Below the pieces are notes generated by a model, which worked only from the letters and a program-made list of their open reading frames with translations, did no database searches and had not been told where the DNA came from. The translations under genes were made by a program, and so were the position numbers. Source: a bacterium (lineage in GTDB: Bacteria; Actinomycetota; Thermoleophilia; Solirubrobacterales; Solirubrobacteraceae). From it: a stretch of 64,000 bases of DNA. Positions within the stretch are counted from its first letter, which is position 1; the number at the start of each line of letters is the position of its first letter. The stretch covers positions 36,274-100,273 of the forward strand of contig JAJPKQ010000007.1 in NCBI GenBank assembly GCA_021323635.1, in the 5' to 3' direction. Of this stretch, positions 43,589-58,210 are shown one piece after another.

Positions 43589-44544
43589 GCCAGGCTGCGG
43601 GCGCCCCGACACGCTCGCGCGCGCGGCCGGGCGGGCGCGATCCGGCCGCGCTGCTCGGCCCAAGCGTGCGCCCGCTGCGCGAGCGCAAGCCGCCCTGGTT
43701 CAGGGTGCCCGCAGCGGGCGGCCAGGAATACCGCCGCCTGCACAGGCTGATCGCCGGCGAGAGCCTGCACACGGTCTGCCAGGAGGCGGCGTGCCCGAAC
43801 ATCGGCGAGTGCTGGGAGCGCGGCACCGCGACCTTCATGATCCTCGGCGACACCTGCACCCGTCGCTGCGGCTTCTGCAACGTCAAGACCGGCAAGCCGA
43901 CCTGGAAGGACCCGCTCGAGCCGGTGCGCGTCGCGCGCGCCGTCGCGCAGATGGGGCTGCGCCACGCCGTGATCACATCGGTGGACCGCGACGACCTCCC
44001 CGACAAGGGCGCGGGCGCGTTCGCTGCGGTGATCGAGCAGCTCCGCAGGCAGGCGCCGGCGTGTCAGGTGGAGGTGCTGACGCCGGACTTCCAGGGCCAG
44101 GAGATGCCGCTCGCAAAGGTGATCGCGGCGCGCCCGGACGTCTTCAACCACAATGTCGAGGTCGTCCCGCGGCTCTACCCGCTCGCCCGCCGCGGCTCGC
44201 GCTTTGAGCGCTCCTGTCGGGTGCTCGCGCTCGCGAAGGAGCTTGGCGGCAGCGAGGTGGTGACCAAGTCCGGGCTGATGGTGGGCCTCGGCGAGAGCCA
44301 TGAGGAGGTCGTGGACGCGCTTGCGCTGCTGCGTCAGGCGCACGTCGAGGTGCTCACGATCGGCCAGTATCTGCGACCCTCAGAGCGCCACCTGCCGGTC
44401 GTTCGCTACTGGCATCCGGACGAGTTTGCGGCGCTGCAGCGCGACGCCTACGCGCTGGGCTTCAGACACGTCGCGGCCGGGCCGCTCGTGCGCTCCTCCT
44501 ACTACGCCGAGACGCACCTTCGGGAGCGCCCGCGCCAGCTGTAG
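43585..44544 (+). CDS. lipA: Lipoyl synthase
   Basis: The 319-residue radical SAM enzyme inserts two sulfurs into the octanoyl chains. The radical SAM cluster is CTRRCGFC, and the auxiliary, sacrificial cluster uses the cysteines of CQEAACPNIGEC. RSSYYAE near the C-terminus supplies the conserved Ser ligand. GDTCTRRCGFCNVKTGKP is diagnostic. The 44-residue N-terminal extension is low-complexity. It completes the lipoate module for the pdhC product. Confidence 0.96.
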   Translation: MSQAAGAPTRSRARPGGRDPAALLGPSVRPLRERKPPWFRVPAAGGQEYRRLHRLIAGESLHTVCQEAACPNIGECWERGTATFMILGDTCTRRCGFCNVKTGKPTWKDPLEPVRVARAVAQMGLRHAVITSVDRDDLPDKGAGAFAAVIEQLRRQAPACQVEVLTPDFQGQEMPLAKVIAARPDVFNHNVEVVPRLYPLARRGSRFERSCRVLALAKELGGSEVVTKSGLMVGLGESHEEVVDALALLRQAHVEVLTIGQYLRPSERHLPVVRYWHPDEFAALQRDAYALGFRHVAAGPLVRSSYYAETHLRERPRQL

Positions 44545-44554
44545 CCTCTGCAGG

Positions 44555-45376
44555 ATCTTCCCGCTCAAGGACAACATCCGCCGTGAGCGCTTCCCGCTCA
44601 TCACGCTGGCGCTGGTCCTCGCGAACGTGGTCGTCTACCTGCTTGCGATCGAGCATGGCGGCTCCATCCTCAGCGGCCCGTCGCTGGCCGTGACAGCCCG
44701 CTACAGCGCGATCCCCTACGCCCTCACCCATCCGGCGAGCCACTGCGCGCTGCTGACCGCAGAAGGGCTCGCGGGGCTCGAATCGGTGATCGCCTGCTCC
44801 ACCCATGCCGGAGCGCTCGCCAGGCAGCTGCCCGCGCCGGTGCTCTCAGAAACCCGCGCGCTGCCCACCTGGGAGACGATCTTCACCTCGATGTTCCTGC
44901 ACGCAAGCCTCCTGCACATCGGGGGCAACATGCTCTTTCTGGCGATCTTCGGGCCGGCGGTGGAGGACAGGCTGGGCGCACCCCGCTTCCTCGCCTTCTA
45001 CCTGATCGGCGGCGTCATCGCGCTGGCGGCGCAGGTTGGCGCCGGGACATCCTCGACCGCGCCGGTGCTCGGCGCCTCCGGGGCGATCGCCGCTGTGCTC
45101 GGCGCCTACTTCCTGCTCTTTCCCCGCGCGCGGGTGCTGACGCTCGTCTTCATCTTCTTCTTCTTCACGATCATCGAGCTGCCCGCCGCGCTGCTGCTCG
45201 CGCTCTGGCTGGCGCTGCAGGTGCTCGAAGCGGAGGTCAGCGGGACGGGCAGCGGCGGCGGCGTTGCCAACTTCGCCCACATCGGCGGCTTTCTCTTCGG
45301 TCTGGCGCTGATTCGCGCCTTCCTCCCCGCCCGCAGCCGTCTGCGCCCGCCAAGCCCGGCCTTGCCCCGCCCATGA
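44555..45376 (+). CDS. Rhomboid-family intramembrane serine protease, probable ATC start
   Basis: The 273-residue protein has six or seven membrane segments and the rhomboid catalytic residues: the Ser in GASGAIAAVLGAY and the His in NFAHIGGFLFG, with HASLLHIGGNMLFL also conserved. Homologues start MFPLKDN; here the same position reads IFPLKDN with ATC at 44555-44557, and no ATG, GTG or TTG lies in frame between the lipA stop and this point. An ATC initiation, or an error, is implied. The frame is open back to 44300 only as lipA antisense-frame read. It overlaps the next gene by ATGA. Substrate unknown. Confidence 0.75.
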   Translation: MFPLKDNIRRERFPLITLALVLANVVVYLLAIEHGGSILSGPSLAVTARYSAIPYALTHPASHCALLTAEGLAGLESVIACSTHAGALARQLPAPVLSETRALPTWETIFTSMFLHASLLHIGGNMLFLAIFGPAVEDRLGAPRFLAFYLIGGVIALAAQVGAGTSSTAPVLGASGAIAAVLGAYFLLFPRARVLTLVFIFFFFTIIELPAALLLALWLALQVLEAEVSGTGSGGGVANFAHIGGFLFGLALIRAFLPARSRLRPPSPALPRP

Positions 45377-45564
45377 GAGCGCTGATCCTTGCCTTGACGT
45401 GGCTTTTTGTGACGGCGCTTGCGGTGCTGATCGTCCTGGCGGTGCTCTCTGAAGGGATCACGATCGGTAGTCTGGTGCTGGTCGTGCCCTCGATCTTCGT
45501 GCTGATCGTCCTTGGCGTTGGAATCGGCGGGGCGCTGGGGAGGCGCCCGCCCGATGGGCGCTGA
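45373..45564 (+). CDS. Small two-helix membrane protein
   Basis: The 63-residue protein consists almost entirely of two membrane segments (about 3-24 and 30-50) separated by a short loop SEGITIG, and ends in a basic tail (GRRPPDGR). It overlaps the rhomboid stop and the D,D-carboxypeptidase start (which begins inside its last codons), so it is part of a coupled gene string. No family recognised. Confidence 0.65.
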   Translation: MRALILALTWLFVTALAVLIVLAVLSEGITIGSLVLVVPSIFVLIVLGVGIGGALGRRPPDGR

Positions 45565-46738
45565 GCGCTCGCCCTTCCTCGCGCCTGAGGGGCCCGCCCG
45601 CCGCCGGAGGCTGGCGCGCCGCGCGCGCAAACGGGCGCCATCAGCGACGCTCGCAGCGAGCGGATCGGCAGTCTGGAGCCTGCGCATCGACCACCGCCGC
45701 AGCGCGCAGGCGCGCTGGCGCCTGCGCCTGCCCACCGCAGCGCTGCTTGCGTTGATCGTGCCGGTCGCGATCCTCGCCGCGCTGCTGCTCGAGGGCAGCG
45801 CAAGCGGATCGGGTCGGCCCGGCGGAGCGCTCCTTGCGATCAGAGGCTCGATCAACCTCGCCAAGCCGGCGGCGCTCTCGCCCGCTGGCCTGCAGCTTGG
45901 AACGCCCGCGCTGAAGCTTGCCGGGGTCGGCGATCAGCGAGCCGACGCTGTGCGCCAGCGCTTTGCGGAGCCGCCGCGCGCGGGCCTGCTCTTCAACCTG
46001 CGCACCGGAGCGGTCCTCTGGCAGGAACACCCCTACCTGCGCGCGCCGATCGCAAGCCTGACGAAGATGATGACCGCTCTGCTGACTGTCGAGGACAGCT
46101 CGCCTGCCACGCGCGTGCTGATCACCCGCCAGGCGGTCGAAATGCCCGGCTCGCGGGTCGGCGTGCTGCCGCTCGGCAAGTGGGTCGACGTCGAACCGCT
46201 CCTCTATGGCCTGCTGCTGCCCTCCGGCAATGACGCCGCGGTGGCGCTTGCCCAGCACGTCGGCGGCAGCCTCTCCGGCTTCGTGACGCTGATGAACGCC
46301 GAAGCGGCGCGCCTGGGCCTGGGCTGCACGCGCTACTCCAACCCCTCCGGCTACTACGACCAGGGCAACTTCTCCTGCGCAGCAGACCTTGCGGTCCTTG
46401 CCTACGACGACCTCGCCCAGCCCCGGCTCGCCCGCATCATGGCCAGCGCAAGCGCGATCCTGCCCTTCCCGATCAAGGGCGGAAAGCTCTACCTCTACAA
46501 CAACAACCCGCTGTTGATGTACGGGTATCAAGGAGCGGACGGCGTCAAGACCGGCTACACCGAAGCCGCCGGCACCTGCCTGGTCGGCAGCGCCGAAAGG
46601 GATGGCGTGCGGCTGGGCGTGGTGCTGCTGCACTCCCCCGCGCCGGGAACCCAGGCCCAGCGCCTGCTCGACGACGGCTTCGAGCAGGTCTACCACCAGC
46701 GCCACAGGCGCGAAGCGATCATCCCGGGCGGAGCCTGA
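45554..46738 (+). CDS. dacA: D-alanyl-D-alanine carboxypeptidase (PBP5/DacA-type)
   Basis: The 394-residue peptidoglycan enzyme trims the terminal D-Ala of stem peptides. An Arg-rich cytoplasmic N-terminus precedes one membrane anchor (about 60-80). The serine penicillin-binding motifs are complete: SLTK near residue 167, SGN near 223 and KTG near 331. The polypeptide lacks an obvious C-terminal amphipathic anchor. ATG 45554 lies within the 3' end of the preceding small gene. It acts outside the membrane on newly made wall. Confidence 0.88.
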   Translation: MGAERSPFLAPEGPARRRRLARRARKRAPSATLAASGSAVWSLRIDHRRSAQARWRLRLPTAALLALIVPVAILAALLLEGSASGSGRPGGALLAIRGSINLAKPAALSPAGLQLGTPALKLAGVGDQRADAVRQRFAEPPRAGLLFNLRTGAVLWQEHPYLRAPIASLTKMMTALLTVEDSSPATRVLITRQAVEMPGSRVGVLPLGKWVDVEPLLYGLLLPSGNDAAVALAQHVGGSLSGFVTLMNAEAARLGLGCTRYSNPSGYYDQGNFSCAADLAVLAYDDLAQPRLARIMASASAILPFPIKGGKLYLYNNNPLLMYGYQGADGVKTGYTEAAGTCLVGSAERDGVRLGVVLLHSPAPGTQAQRLLDDGFEQVYHQRHRREAIIPGGA

Positions 46739-46789
46739 GCGCGAGGCGCTCCGCGCGCGGCGGCGCCCTGCGCTAGCTTTAGCCCTGCT

Positions 46790-48004
46790 GTGGATCTGAA
46801 CGACACGCCAGAGCAGGCGGCCTACCGGGCGCGGGCGCGCGCCTGGCTGCAGGAGAACAGGGCGCAGGCGCCGGTACTGAGCGGCCCGGGCGCGCTCACC
46901 GAGGAGGCCGAGATCATCGCCGCCCGGCGCAAGTGGCAGGGCCGGCTGGCCGAAGGCGGCCTTGCGGGCGTGACCTGGCCTGAGGATTACGGCGGCCAGG
47001 GCCTTGGCCCGGTCGAGCAGGTGATAGCCGGCCAGGAGATCTCGCGCGCGGGCGTCCCGGGCATCCTCGATGCGATCGGCGTGGGCATGCTCGGCCCGAC
47101 GATCATCGCGCACGGCAGCGAGGAGCAGAAGGCCCGCTACCTGGGGCCGATGCTGCACGGCGAGGAGGTCTGGTGCCAGCTCTTCTCGGAGCCTGCAGCG
47201 GGCTCGGACCTCGCCGCGATCCAGACCCGCGCGCGCCGCGCGGAGGATGGCTCTTGGGTGCTCTCAGGTCAGAAGGTGTGGACGACAAACGCGCAGTTTG
47301 CCTCCTTTGGGCTGCTGCTTGCGCGCACCGATCCGGACGTGCCCAAGCACAACGGGCTGACGATGTTCGTCGTGCCGATGGATGCGCCCGGGGTGACCGT
47401 GCGCGGGCTGCGGCAGATCTCCGGCGAGGCGGAGTTCAACGAGGTCTTCTTCGACGAGGTGCATCTGCCTGCGGACGCGGACGTCGGCGGCGTGGGCAAT
47501 GGCTGGCGCACGGCGCTGACCACGCTGATGTTCGAGCGCGTCACGATCGGCCTGGGCGGCGAGGGCTTGGGCTATGACCCGCTGCGCTTTGCGCGCGCGC
47601 TGCTTGCCGCCGGTGCGCAGCGCGACCCGCTCGTGCGCAAGCGCCTGGGCGAGATCGCCGCGGAGCTCACGGCCGTGCGCTTCACCGGCTACCGCGTCCT
47701 GACCGCGCTCCAGCAGGGGCAGATCCCCGGCCCCGAGGCGGGCCTCGCAAAGGTGACCACGGTCAACTCGGCGATCGCCGCCGGCGACCTGATTGCGGAG
47801 GTGCTCGGCCCAGACGCCCTTGCCTCAGAGAGCGAGTGGGCCTACATGATCTCCTTTCTGCCAGGGCTGAAGTCCGCCGGCGGCACCGAGGAGATCCTGC
47901 GCAACACGATCGGCGAGCGTGTGCTCGGCCTGCCCGCCGAACCGCGCCTGGACAAGGGGGTCCCCTTCTCGGAGCTGCGCGCGAAGGAGACCGCAGCGCA
48001 ATGA
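46790..48004 (+). CDS. Acyl-CoA dehydrogenase, first subunit of a pair
   Basis: The 404-residue flavoprotein oxidises acyl-CoA to the trans-2-enoyl-CoA. WPEDYGGQGLGPVEQ, WCQLFSEPAAGSDLAAI, KVWTTNAQFA and GTEEILRNTIGERVLGLP are ACAD hallmarks. The next gene encodes a second, smaller ACAD with a stop/start overlap. Such pairs act as alpha2beta2 heterotetramers in actinobacteria, often for steroid side chains or unusual acids. The FAD-binding Arg is retained in this subunit. GTG 46790 starts the pair; substrate unknown. Confidence 0.88.
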   Translation: MDLNDTPEQAAYRARARAWLQENRAQAPVLSGPGALTEEAEIIAARRKWQGRLAEGGLAGVTWPEDYGGQGLGPVEQVIAGQEISRAGVPGILDAIGVGMLGPTIIAHGSEEQKARYLGPMLHGEEVWCQLFSEPAAGSDLAAIQTRARRAEDGSWVLSGQKVWTTNAQFASFGLLLARTDPDVPKHNGLTMFVVPMDAPGVTVRGLRQISGEAEFNEVFFDEVHLPADADVGGVGNGWRTALTTLMFERVTIGLGGEGLGYDPLRFARALLAAGAQRDPLVRKRLGEIAAELTAVRFTGYRVLTALQQGQIPGPEAGLAKVTTVNSAIAAGDLIAEVLGPDALASESEWAYMISFLPGLKSAGGTEEILRNTIGERVLGLPAEPRLDKGVPFSELRAKETAAQ

Positions 48005-49140
48005 ACCTGGCGCTCTCCGACGAGCAGGTAATGCTGCGCGAGGCCGCGCGCGAGGCGCTCTCGCGCGTCAAGACGCTTGAGGCCGCGCGCGCGGCGCTCG
48101 ACGGCAAGCAGAGCCTGCCCGACCTCTGGCCGACGGCCTGCGAGGCGGGCTGGCCGGGGCTGCTGATCGACGAGCAGCATGGCGGGGCCGGGCTTGACGC
48201 CTTCGACGCGATGCTTGTGGCTGAGGAGTGCGGACGCGTGCTTGCGGGGGTGCCGCTGCTCGGGCATCTTGCCGCCACAGCGATCCTGAGCGCCGCCGCC
48301 AACGCGACGTCGTTCCTGCCCGCGAACGCGAGCGGCGAGCGGCGAGCGGCCTACCTGCCCGCCCGTCCGCCCGCCGACAACGATGGCGCCTGGAGCACGG
48401 AGCGCCGCTCTGGGCTTGGGCGCGAGCCTGTGCCTGCAGTCGGCCCGACCGACGGCGACGGGCACGCGGCGGTCGAGGGTGCCTGCGCCTTCGTTCCGGA
48501 CGCGCCGGGCGCAGCGGTGCTCGTGGGAGCGGGCGAGCGCGACGGTGAGATCGTCGCCTTTGCGGCTTCAAGCGAGCAGCCGGGGGTCCAGATCGAGCCG
48601 GTCACGCGCTACGACGCCACCCGCTCGCTCGCACATGTGACCTTCGCGGGGGCGCAAGCGGTGATACTCGATTGCCCGATCGACGCGCTCGCCTCAGCCT
48701 GGCATCTGGCGCAGGCGCTGCTTGCCGCCGAGTCGATCGGAGCGGTTGCAAGCGCGCTTGAGGTGACCGTTCAATACGCCAAGGATCGCTATACCTTCGG
48801 GCGGGCGATCGGCTCCTACCAGGCTGTCAAGCACCAGCTGACAGAGGTCCTGCGGCGCATGGAGAATGGGCGCTCGCTGCTCTACTACGCAGGCTTCGCC
48901 TATCGCGGCGCGCCCGCCGAGTTCCCGCTCGCGGCAGCGGCGGCGCGCTGTGTCGCGGGCGGCGCGCTCGACTATGCAGCGCGGGCGATGATCTCGATCC
49001 ACGGCGGCATCGGCGCGACCTGGGAGCACGATGCGCCGCTCTACTTCCGCCGCGCCCAGCTCTCGCGGCTGCTCTTGGGCGGCACCGAGCAGGCCACCGG
49101 CCGCGTGGCCGGCGAGGTCTTCGCGCTTGCGGCCCGCTGA
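48001..49140 (+). CDS. Acyl-CoA dehydrogenase, second subunit of a pair
   Basis: The 379-residue ACAD-fold protein starts at ATG 48001 overlapping the first subunit's stop (ATGA). It keeps LIDEQHGGAGLDAFD, QYAKDRYTFGRAIGSYQAVKHQL (shortened to FGRAIGSYQAVKHQ) and HGGIGATWEHDAPLYFRRA, but its N-terminal half is less conserved, with low-complexity loops (about 105-150). In heteromeric ACADs one subunit often carries the catalytic base and the other helps bind FAD. The same arrangement fits here; which subunit is catalytic is not certain. Confidence 0.85.
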   Translation: MNLALSDEQVMLREAAREALSRVKTLEAARAALDGKQSLPDLWPTACEAGWPGLLIDEQHGGAGLDAFDAMLVAEECGRVLAGVPLLGHLAATAILSAAANATSFLPANASGERRAAYLPARPPADNDGAWSTERRSGLGREPVPAVGPTDGDGHAAVEGACAFVPDAPGAAVLVGAGERDGEIVAFAASSEQPGVQIEPVTRYDATRSLAHVTFAGAQAVILDCPIDALASAWHLAQALLAAESIGAVASALEVTVQYAKDRYTFGRAIGSYQAVKHQLTEVLRRMENGRSLLYYAGFAYRGAPAEFPLAAAAARCVAGGALDYAARAMISIHGGIGATWEHDAPLYFRRAQLSRLLLGGTEQATGRVAGEVFALAAR

Positions 49141-49150
49141 GCGCCCCGGC

Positions 49151-49420
49151 TCACGGCACCCTGCTGCGGTAGTAGGCGGCGTTCTTCTCGATGTATGAGT
49201 GCCACTCGGGCGGAACGGCGTCCTCGGCGGTGATCGCGTCCACAGGGCAGGCCTCCACGCACGCGTCGCAGTCGATGCACTCCTCGGGGTCGATGTAGAG
49301 CTGCTCCTGCTCCTCCCAGTCTGGATCGGTGGGCGTCGGGTGGATGCAGTCCACCGGGCAGACCTCGGTGCAGCTTGCGTCCTTGACGCCGATGCAGGGC
49401 TCGTTTATCACGTATGTCAT
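49151..49420 (-). CDS. fdxA: Seven-iron ferredoxin, second copy
   Basis: The 89-residue paralogue of the 11.6-kb ferredoxin has CIGVKDASCTEVCPVDC for the first cluster region and CIDCDACVEACPVDA for the second. It differs mostly in the loop between clusters (PTPTDPDWEEQEQ) and the C-terminal helix. It is tail-to-tail with the ACAD pair (10 bases) and might carry electrons in this neighbourhood, though ACADs normally use ETF. The start is ATG 49420. Confidence 0.92.
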   Translation of the reverse strand: MTYVINEPCIGVKDASCTEVCPVDCIHPTPTDPDWEEQEQLYIDPEECIDCDACVEACPVDAITAEDAVPPEWHSYIEKNAAYYRSRVP

Positions 49421-49559
49421 CGTGCCTCCTGGTGAAGCTCGGGGTTTGAGCTGCAGCGATCGCCTCTCTGCGGGATTTTACCAACTCTGCGTTAGTAAAA
49501 GATCGCAGCCTCCCGAGCTTCGCCGCCGATCGGCGCAGCGCGCACAGCGCTGGCGGCGG

Positions 49560-49790
49560 CTACTCCTGCTCGGAGAGCATCAGGAAGATCTCGCGAATCA
49601 GGAAGATCGCGACGCCGTAGGCGACCGCAAGCGAGATCGCAAGCGCCCAGTCGCCGAGCACCGCGGAGGCCCACACCAGACCCGCGGCAAGCACCACACC
49701 GGCGCCCATCGCAAAGAAGAAGGTCAGCAGCCCGGGCGCGGGGTGCTTGGCATGCTCACGATCGGCGTTGTCTGCGGCGCTATCGCTCAT
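49560..49790 (-). CDS. Small two-helix membrane protein
   Basis: The 76-residue protein has a polar N-terminus (SDSAADNADREHAKHP) and two membrane segments (about 22-40 and 47-66), then an acidic end (SEQE). ATG 49790 is used; a longer frame to 49850 is unlikely. It lies downstream of tal on the same strand. Family unknown. Confidence 0.6.
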   Translation of the reverse strand: MSDSAADNADREHAKHPAPGLLTFFFAMGAGVVLAAGLVWASAVLGDWALAISLAVAYGVAIFLIREIFLMLSEQE

Positions 49791-49861
49791 GGCCACCCTG
49801 CACAATAGTACGTTCGGGGCGTCGCGCGCGGGCAGCGCCCGGTGCCACACGGAGCCGACCG

Positions 49862-50980
49862 CTACGCCGCGGAGAGCGCCGTGGCCTTTTCCTCAAGCGT
49901 CTTCAGCAGCTTGGCGAAGGAGTCGGCGAACTTCGCCACCCCCTCGCGCTCGAGCGTCGCGGTGACGTCGTCGTAGTCGACGCCGACCGCAGCAAGCTCT
50001 TCAAAGAGCGCGCGCGCCTCCTCCAGGCCAGACTCCAGGCGCAGCTGCGGCTCGCCGTGATCCTGATAGGCGAGCAGCGTCTCCTCAGGCATCGTGTTGA
50101 CGGTCTCCGGCCCGATCAGCTCCTCGACGTAGAGGATGTCGGAGTAGGCCGGGCTCTTGGTCGAGGTCGAGGCCCAGAGCACGCGCTGCGGCGTTGCTCC
50201 CTTGCCGGCGAGGTACTCCCAGCGCTCGCCGGCGAAGACCTCCTTGAAGTGCTGGTAGGCAAGCTTCGCGTTGGCGATTGCGAGACGCCCCTTGAGCTCG
50301 TCATGGCCGCCGACCTCATCCAGGCGCCGGTCGGTCTCGGTGTCGATGCGCGAGACGAAGAAGGAGGCGACCGAGTGGACGCGCGCCGGGTCGCCGCCGG
50401 CCGCGACCAGGCGCTCGAGGCCGCGGATGTAGGACTCGGCAACCTCCGCGTAGCGCTGCAGCGAGAAGATCAGCGTGACGTTGATCGACCTGCCCTTGGC
50501 GATCACATCCTCGATCGCCGCCAGCCCCGGCTTGGTCGCCGGGATCTTGACGAGCAGGTTCTCGCGATCGATCTGCTCGTGCAGCGTCAGCGCAGCGCGG
50601 TAGGTCGCAAGCGTCTCGTAGGCGAGACCGGGGTCGACCTCGATCGAGACATAGCCGTCGCGCCCGCTGCTGCGCTGATGCACCGGCCGCAGGATGTCGC
50701 AGGCATCGGCGACATCCTCGCGGGCCATGCTCCAGAAGATCTCCTCCGTGCCGGCGCCCGCGCGCGCAAGCGCGCTCAGTGCCTCGTCGTAGCTCTCGCC
50801 CGCGGCCATCGCGTGCTCGAAGATCGTCGGGTTCGATGTCACCCCGACGACCGCGTCCTGCTCGATCAGCTGCGCCAGATGGCCGCTCCTGACGATCTCG
50901 CGCGAGAGGTAGTCGATCCACACCGACTGTCCCAGCGCGGAGAGGCGCTGGAGGGGGCTGTGCCTGCCGTCTGCGCTCAC
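49862..50980 (-). CDS. tal: Transaldolase
   Basis: The 372-residue pentose-phosphate enzyme moves dihydroxyacetone units between sugar phosphates. The N-terminal VGVTSNPTIFEHAM is diagnostic, and the Schiff-base Lys lies in LLVKIPATKPGLAAIE. INVTLIFSLQRY and SVASFFVSRIDTETD are also conserved. The length and the pattern match the Tal-PEP/mycobacterial subfamily. GTG 50980 starts 9 bases after the tkt stop, so tkt and tal form an operon. Confidence 0.95.
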   Translation of the reverse strand: MSADGRHSPLQRLSALGQSVWIDYLSREIVRSGHLAQLIEQDAVVGVTSNPTIFEHAMAAGESYDEALSALARAGAGTEEIFWSMAREDVADACDILRPVHQRSSGRDGYVSIEVDPGLAYETLATYRAALTLHEQIDRENLLVKIPATKPGLAAIEDVIAKGRSINVTLIFSLQRYAEVAESYIRGLERLVAAGGDPARVHSVASFFVSRIDTETDRRLDEVGGHDELKGRLAIANAKLAYQHFKEVFAGERWEYLAGKGATPQRVLWASTSTKSPAYSDILYVEELIGPETVNTMPEETLLAYQDHGEPQLRLESGLEEARALFEELAAVGVDYDDVTATLEREGVAKFADSFAKLLKTLEEKATALSAA

Positions 50981-50989
50981 AGAGCGATC

Positions 50990-55640
<4,651 letters not shown>

Positions 55641-55643
55641 GCG

Positions 55644-58187
55644 ATGGCCTCGACAGACATCATCTCCGGCGGCAACATCGAGCCGCGCGCGCTCGAGGAG
55701 GAGATGCGCACCGCGTACCTCGACTACGCGATGTCAGTGATCGTCGGCCGCGCGCTGCCTGACGTGCGTGACGGCTTAAAGCCCGTGCATCGTCGCGTCC
55801 TGCACGCCATGAACGAGCTCAACCTGGGCCCGACGCGGGCGCGCTCGAAGTCGGCGCTGATCGTCGGCGAGGTGATGGGCAAGTACCACCCACACGGCGA
55901 TGCGGCGATCTACGACACGCTCGTGCGGATGGCCCAGGACTTCTCGATGCGCGCGCCGCTCGTAGACGGGCAGGGCAACTTCGGCTCGGTGGACGATGAC
56001 CCGCCGGCGGCGATGCGCTACACCGAGGCGCGCCTGGCGCGGATTGCGATGGAGATGCTGCGGGACATCGACATGGACACGGTCGACTTCGTCCCCAACT
56101 ACGACAGCACCCGCACCGAACCGGTCGTGCTGCCCGCGCGCTTCCCCAACCTGCTCGTCAACGGCTCCTCGGGGATCGCGGTGGGGATGGCGACGAACAT
56201 CCCGCCGCACAACCTGAGCGAGGTGGTCGCGGCGACGATCGCCTACATCGACAACCCGTCCGTCTCGGTGGCCGATCTGATGCGCCATGTCAGGGGCCCG
56301 GACTTCCCCACGGGCGGGATCATCCTCGGCCATGACGGCATCAGAGACGCATACGAGACCGGGCGTGGCCGCGTGCGCGTGCAGGCGCGGGCACACGTGG
56401 AGCCGCTGCGCCAGGGCAAGGAGGCGATCATCGTGACCGAGCTGCCGTTCATGGTCAAAAAGGGCGGCGACGGCGGGCTGATCCAGAAGATCGCCGAGCT
56501 GGTCAAGGACGGTCGCATCGCTGAGATCTCGGATCTGCGCGATGAGTCCGACAAGCGCGGTATGCGCCTGGTGATCGAGCTCAAGCGCGACGTGATCCCG
56601 AAGGTCGTGCTGAACAAGCTCTACAAGCACACCCCGATGCAGAGCACCTTCGGCGTCAACATGGTGGCGCTCGTCGATGGCGTGCCGCGGACGCTGAACC
56701 TGCGCGAGGCGATCCAGTACTACGTCGCCCATCAGCGCGAGGTGGTGATCCGCCGCGCCAAGCACGAGCTTGCGGAGAAGGAGGCCCGCGCCCACGTGCT
56801 CGAGGGGCTGCTGATCGCGCTTGCGAACTTAGACGACGTGATCGAGCTGATCCGCTCCTCCGCCGACCGCGAGAGCGCCCGCAACGGCCTCGTCGAGCGC
56901 TTCGAGCTCTCCGAGACGCAGGCCTCAGCGATCCTCGACCTGCGCCTCTCGCAGCTGACCGCGCTGGAGGCCGAGGAGATCCGCTCGGAGCACCAAGACG
57001 TGCGCGAGCGCATCGGCGAGCTGCGCTCGATTCTGGGCGACGAACGCCGTGTGCTGGGCGTGATCAAGGAGGAGCTCTCGGAGATCGCCGAGCGCTTCGC
57101 GCAGGAGCGCCGCACGGAGATAACCCACGCCGAGGGCGAGATCGACATCGAGGACCTGATCGCCGATCAGCAGATGGTGATCGCGATCACGCACTCCGGC
57201 TACATCAAGTCGCTGCCGCTTGCCACCTACCGCCAGCAGCGCCGCGGCGGGCGCGGGATCAGCGGCATGGACCTCAAGGAGGGCGACTTCATCGAGCACC
57301 TGTTCATCTGCTCGACCCATGACTACCTGCTCTTCTTCACCAATCGCGGCAAGGTCTACCGCTCGAAGGTCTACGAGCTGCCGGAGGCCTCGCGCACGGC
57401 AAAGGGGCGCGCGCTTGTCAACGTGCTGCCGCTGCGCGAGGGCGAGCGCGTGCAGTCGGTGCTCTCCACGCGCGACTACAGCGAGGGACGCTACCTCGTC
57501 TTTGCCACCCGCAAGGGGGTTGTCAAGAAGACCGAGTTCGGCGCCTACAACACCCCGATCAACGCCGATGGGATCATCGCGATCAAGATCCGCCCCGACG
57601 ACGAGCTTGTCGCGGTGCGGCGGACATCAGGCGATGACGACATCCTGATGGTCTCGCGCTCGGGACAGGCCGCGCGCTTCCACGAGTCCGAGGCTCGCCC
57701 GATGGGCCGCGACACCAGCGGCGTGCGCGGGATGAACGTCTCACGGGGCGAGAACTGCGTGATCGCGATGGACGTGGCGCGCGACGAGCAGGAGCTTTTG
57801 GTGGTGACCGAGAACGGCTACGGCAAGCGCACTCCGGTCTCCGAGTACCCGCGCAAGGGTCGCGGGGCGATGGGCGTCAAGACGATCACCCTGACCGAGT
57901 CCAAGGGCGCCCTGGCAGGCGCGCTGGTGGTGCGCGAGCACGAGGAGCTGGTGTTCGTCTCGGCGGGCGGCATGGTGCAGCGCACCTCGGTGCGCGGGAT
58001 CAACCGCTACGGGCGCGCCTCGCAGGGCGTGCGCGTCATGAACCTGAAGGGCGATGACGTCGTCTCGGCGATCGCCCTGGTGGTGGACGAGGGCGATGAG
58101 GAGGAGCAGGTCGCCTCTGCCCAGGCGCCGCAGGCGCCGGGCGCCGACGGCGCCTCCGCCGCCGATGCGCCAGAGCAGCCCTCGTAG
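55644..58187 (+). CDS. gyrA: DNA gyrase subunit A
   Basis: This 847-residue subunit cleaves and rejoins DNA. The catalytic Tyr lies in [11 protein letters not shown] near residue 125, after the QRDR region ([19 protein letters not shown], shortened to [13 protein letters not shown]). The C-terminal beta-pinwheel includes the GyrA box QRRGGRG near residue 532, which distinguishes it from ParC. It starts 3 bases after gyrB. No dnaA, dnaN or recF is upstream, so the gyrBA operon is separate from the origin-proximal cluster here. Confidence 0.97.
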   Translation: MASTDIISGGNIEPRALEEEMRTAYLDYAMSVIVGRALPDVRDGLKPVHRRVLHAMNELNLGPTRARSKSALIVGEVMGKYHPHGDAAIYDTLVRMAQDFSMRAPLVDGQGNFGSVDDDPPAAMRYTEARLARIAMEMLRDIDMDTVDFVPNYDSTRTEPVVLPARFPNLLVNGSSGIAVGMATNIPPHNLSEVVAATIAYIDNPSVSVADLMRHVRGPDFPTGGIILGHDGIRDAYETGRGRVRVQARAHVEPLRQGKEAIIVTELPFMVKKGGDGGLIQKIAELVKDGRIAEISDLRDESDKRGMRLVIELKRDVIPKVVLNKLYKHTPMQSTFGVNMVALVDGVPRTLNLREAIQYYVAHQREVVIRRAKHELAEKEARAHVLEGLLIALANLDDVIELIRSSADRESARNGLVERFELSETQASAILDLRLSQLTALEAEEIRSEHQDVRERIGELRSILGDERRVLGVIKEELSEIAERFAQERRTEITHAEGEIDIEDLIADQQMVIAITHSGYIKSLPLATYRQQRRGGRGISGMDLKEGDFIEHLFICSTHDYLLFFTNRGKVYRSKVYELPEASRTAKGRALVNVLPLREGERVQSVLSTRDYSEGRYLVFATRKGVVKKTEFGAYNTPINADGIIAIKIRPDDELVAVRRTSGDDDILMVSRSGQAARFHESEARPMGRDTSGVRGMNVSRGENCVIAMDVARDEQELLVVTENGYGKRTPVSEYPRKGRGAMGVKTITLTESKGALAGALVVREHEELVFVSAGGMVQRTSVRGINRYGRASQGVRVMNLKGDDVVSAIALVVDEGDEEEQVASAQAPQAPGADGASAADAPEQPS

Positions 58188-58210
58188 CAGCGAGGAGGCG
58201 CCGCGGCCGA

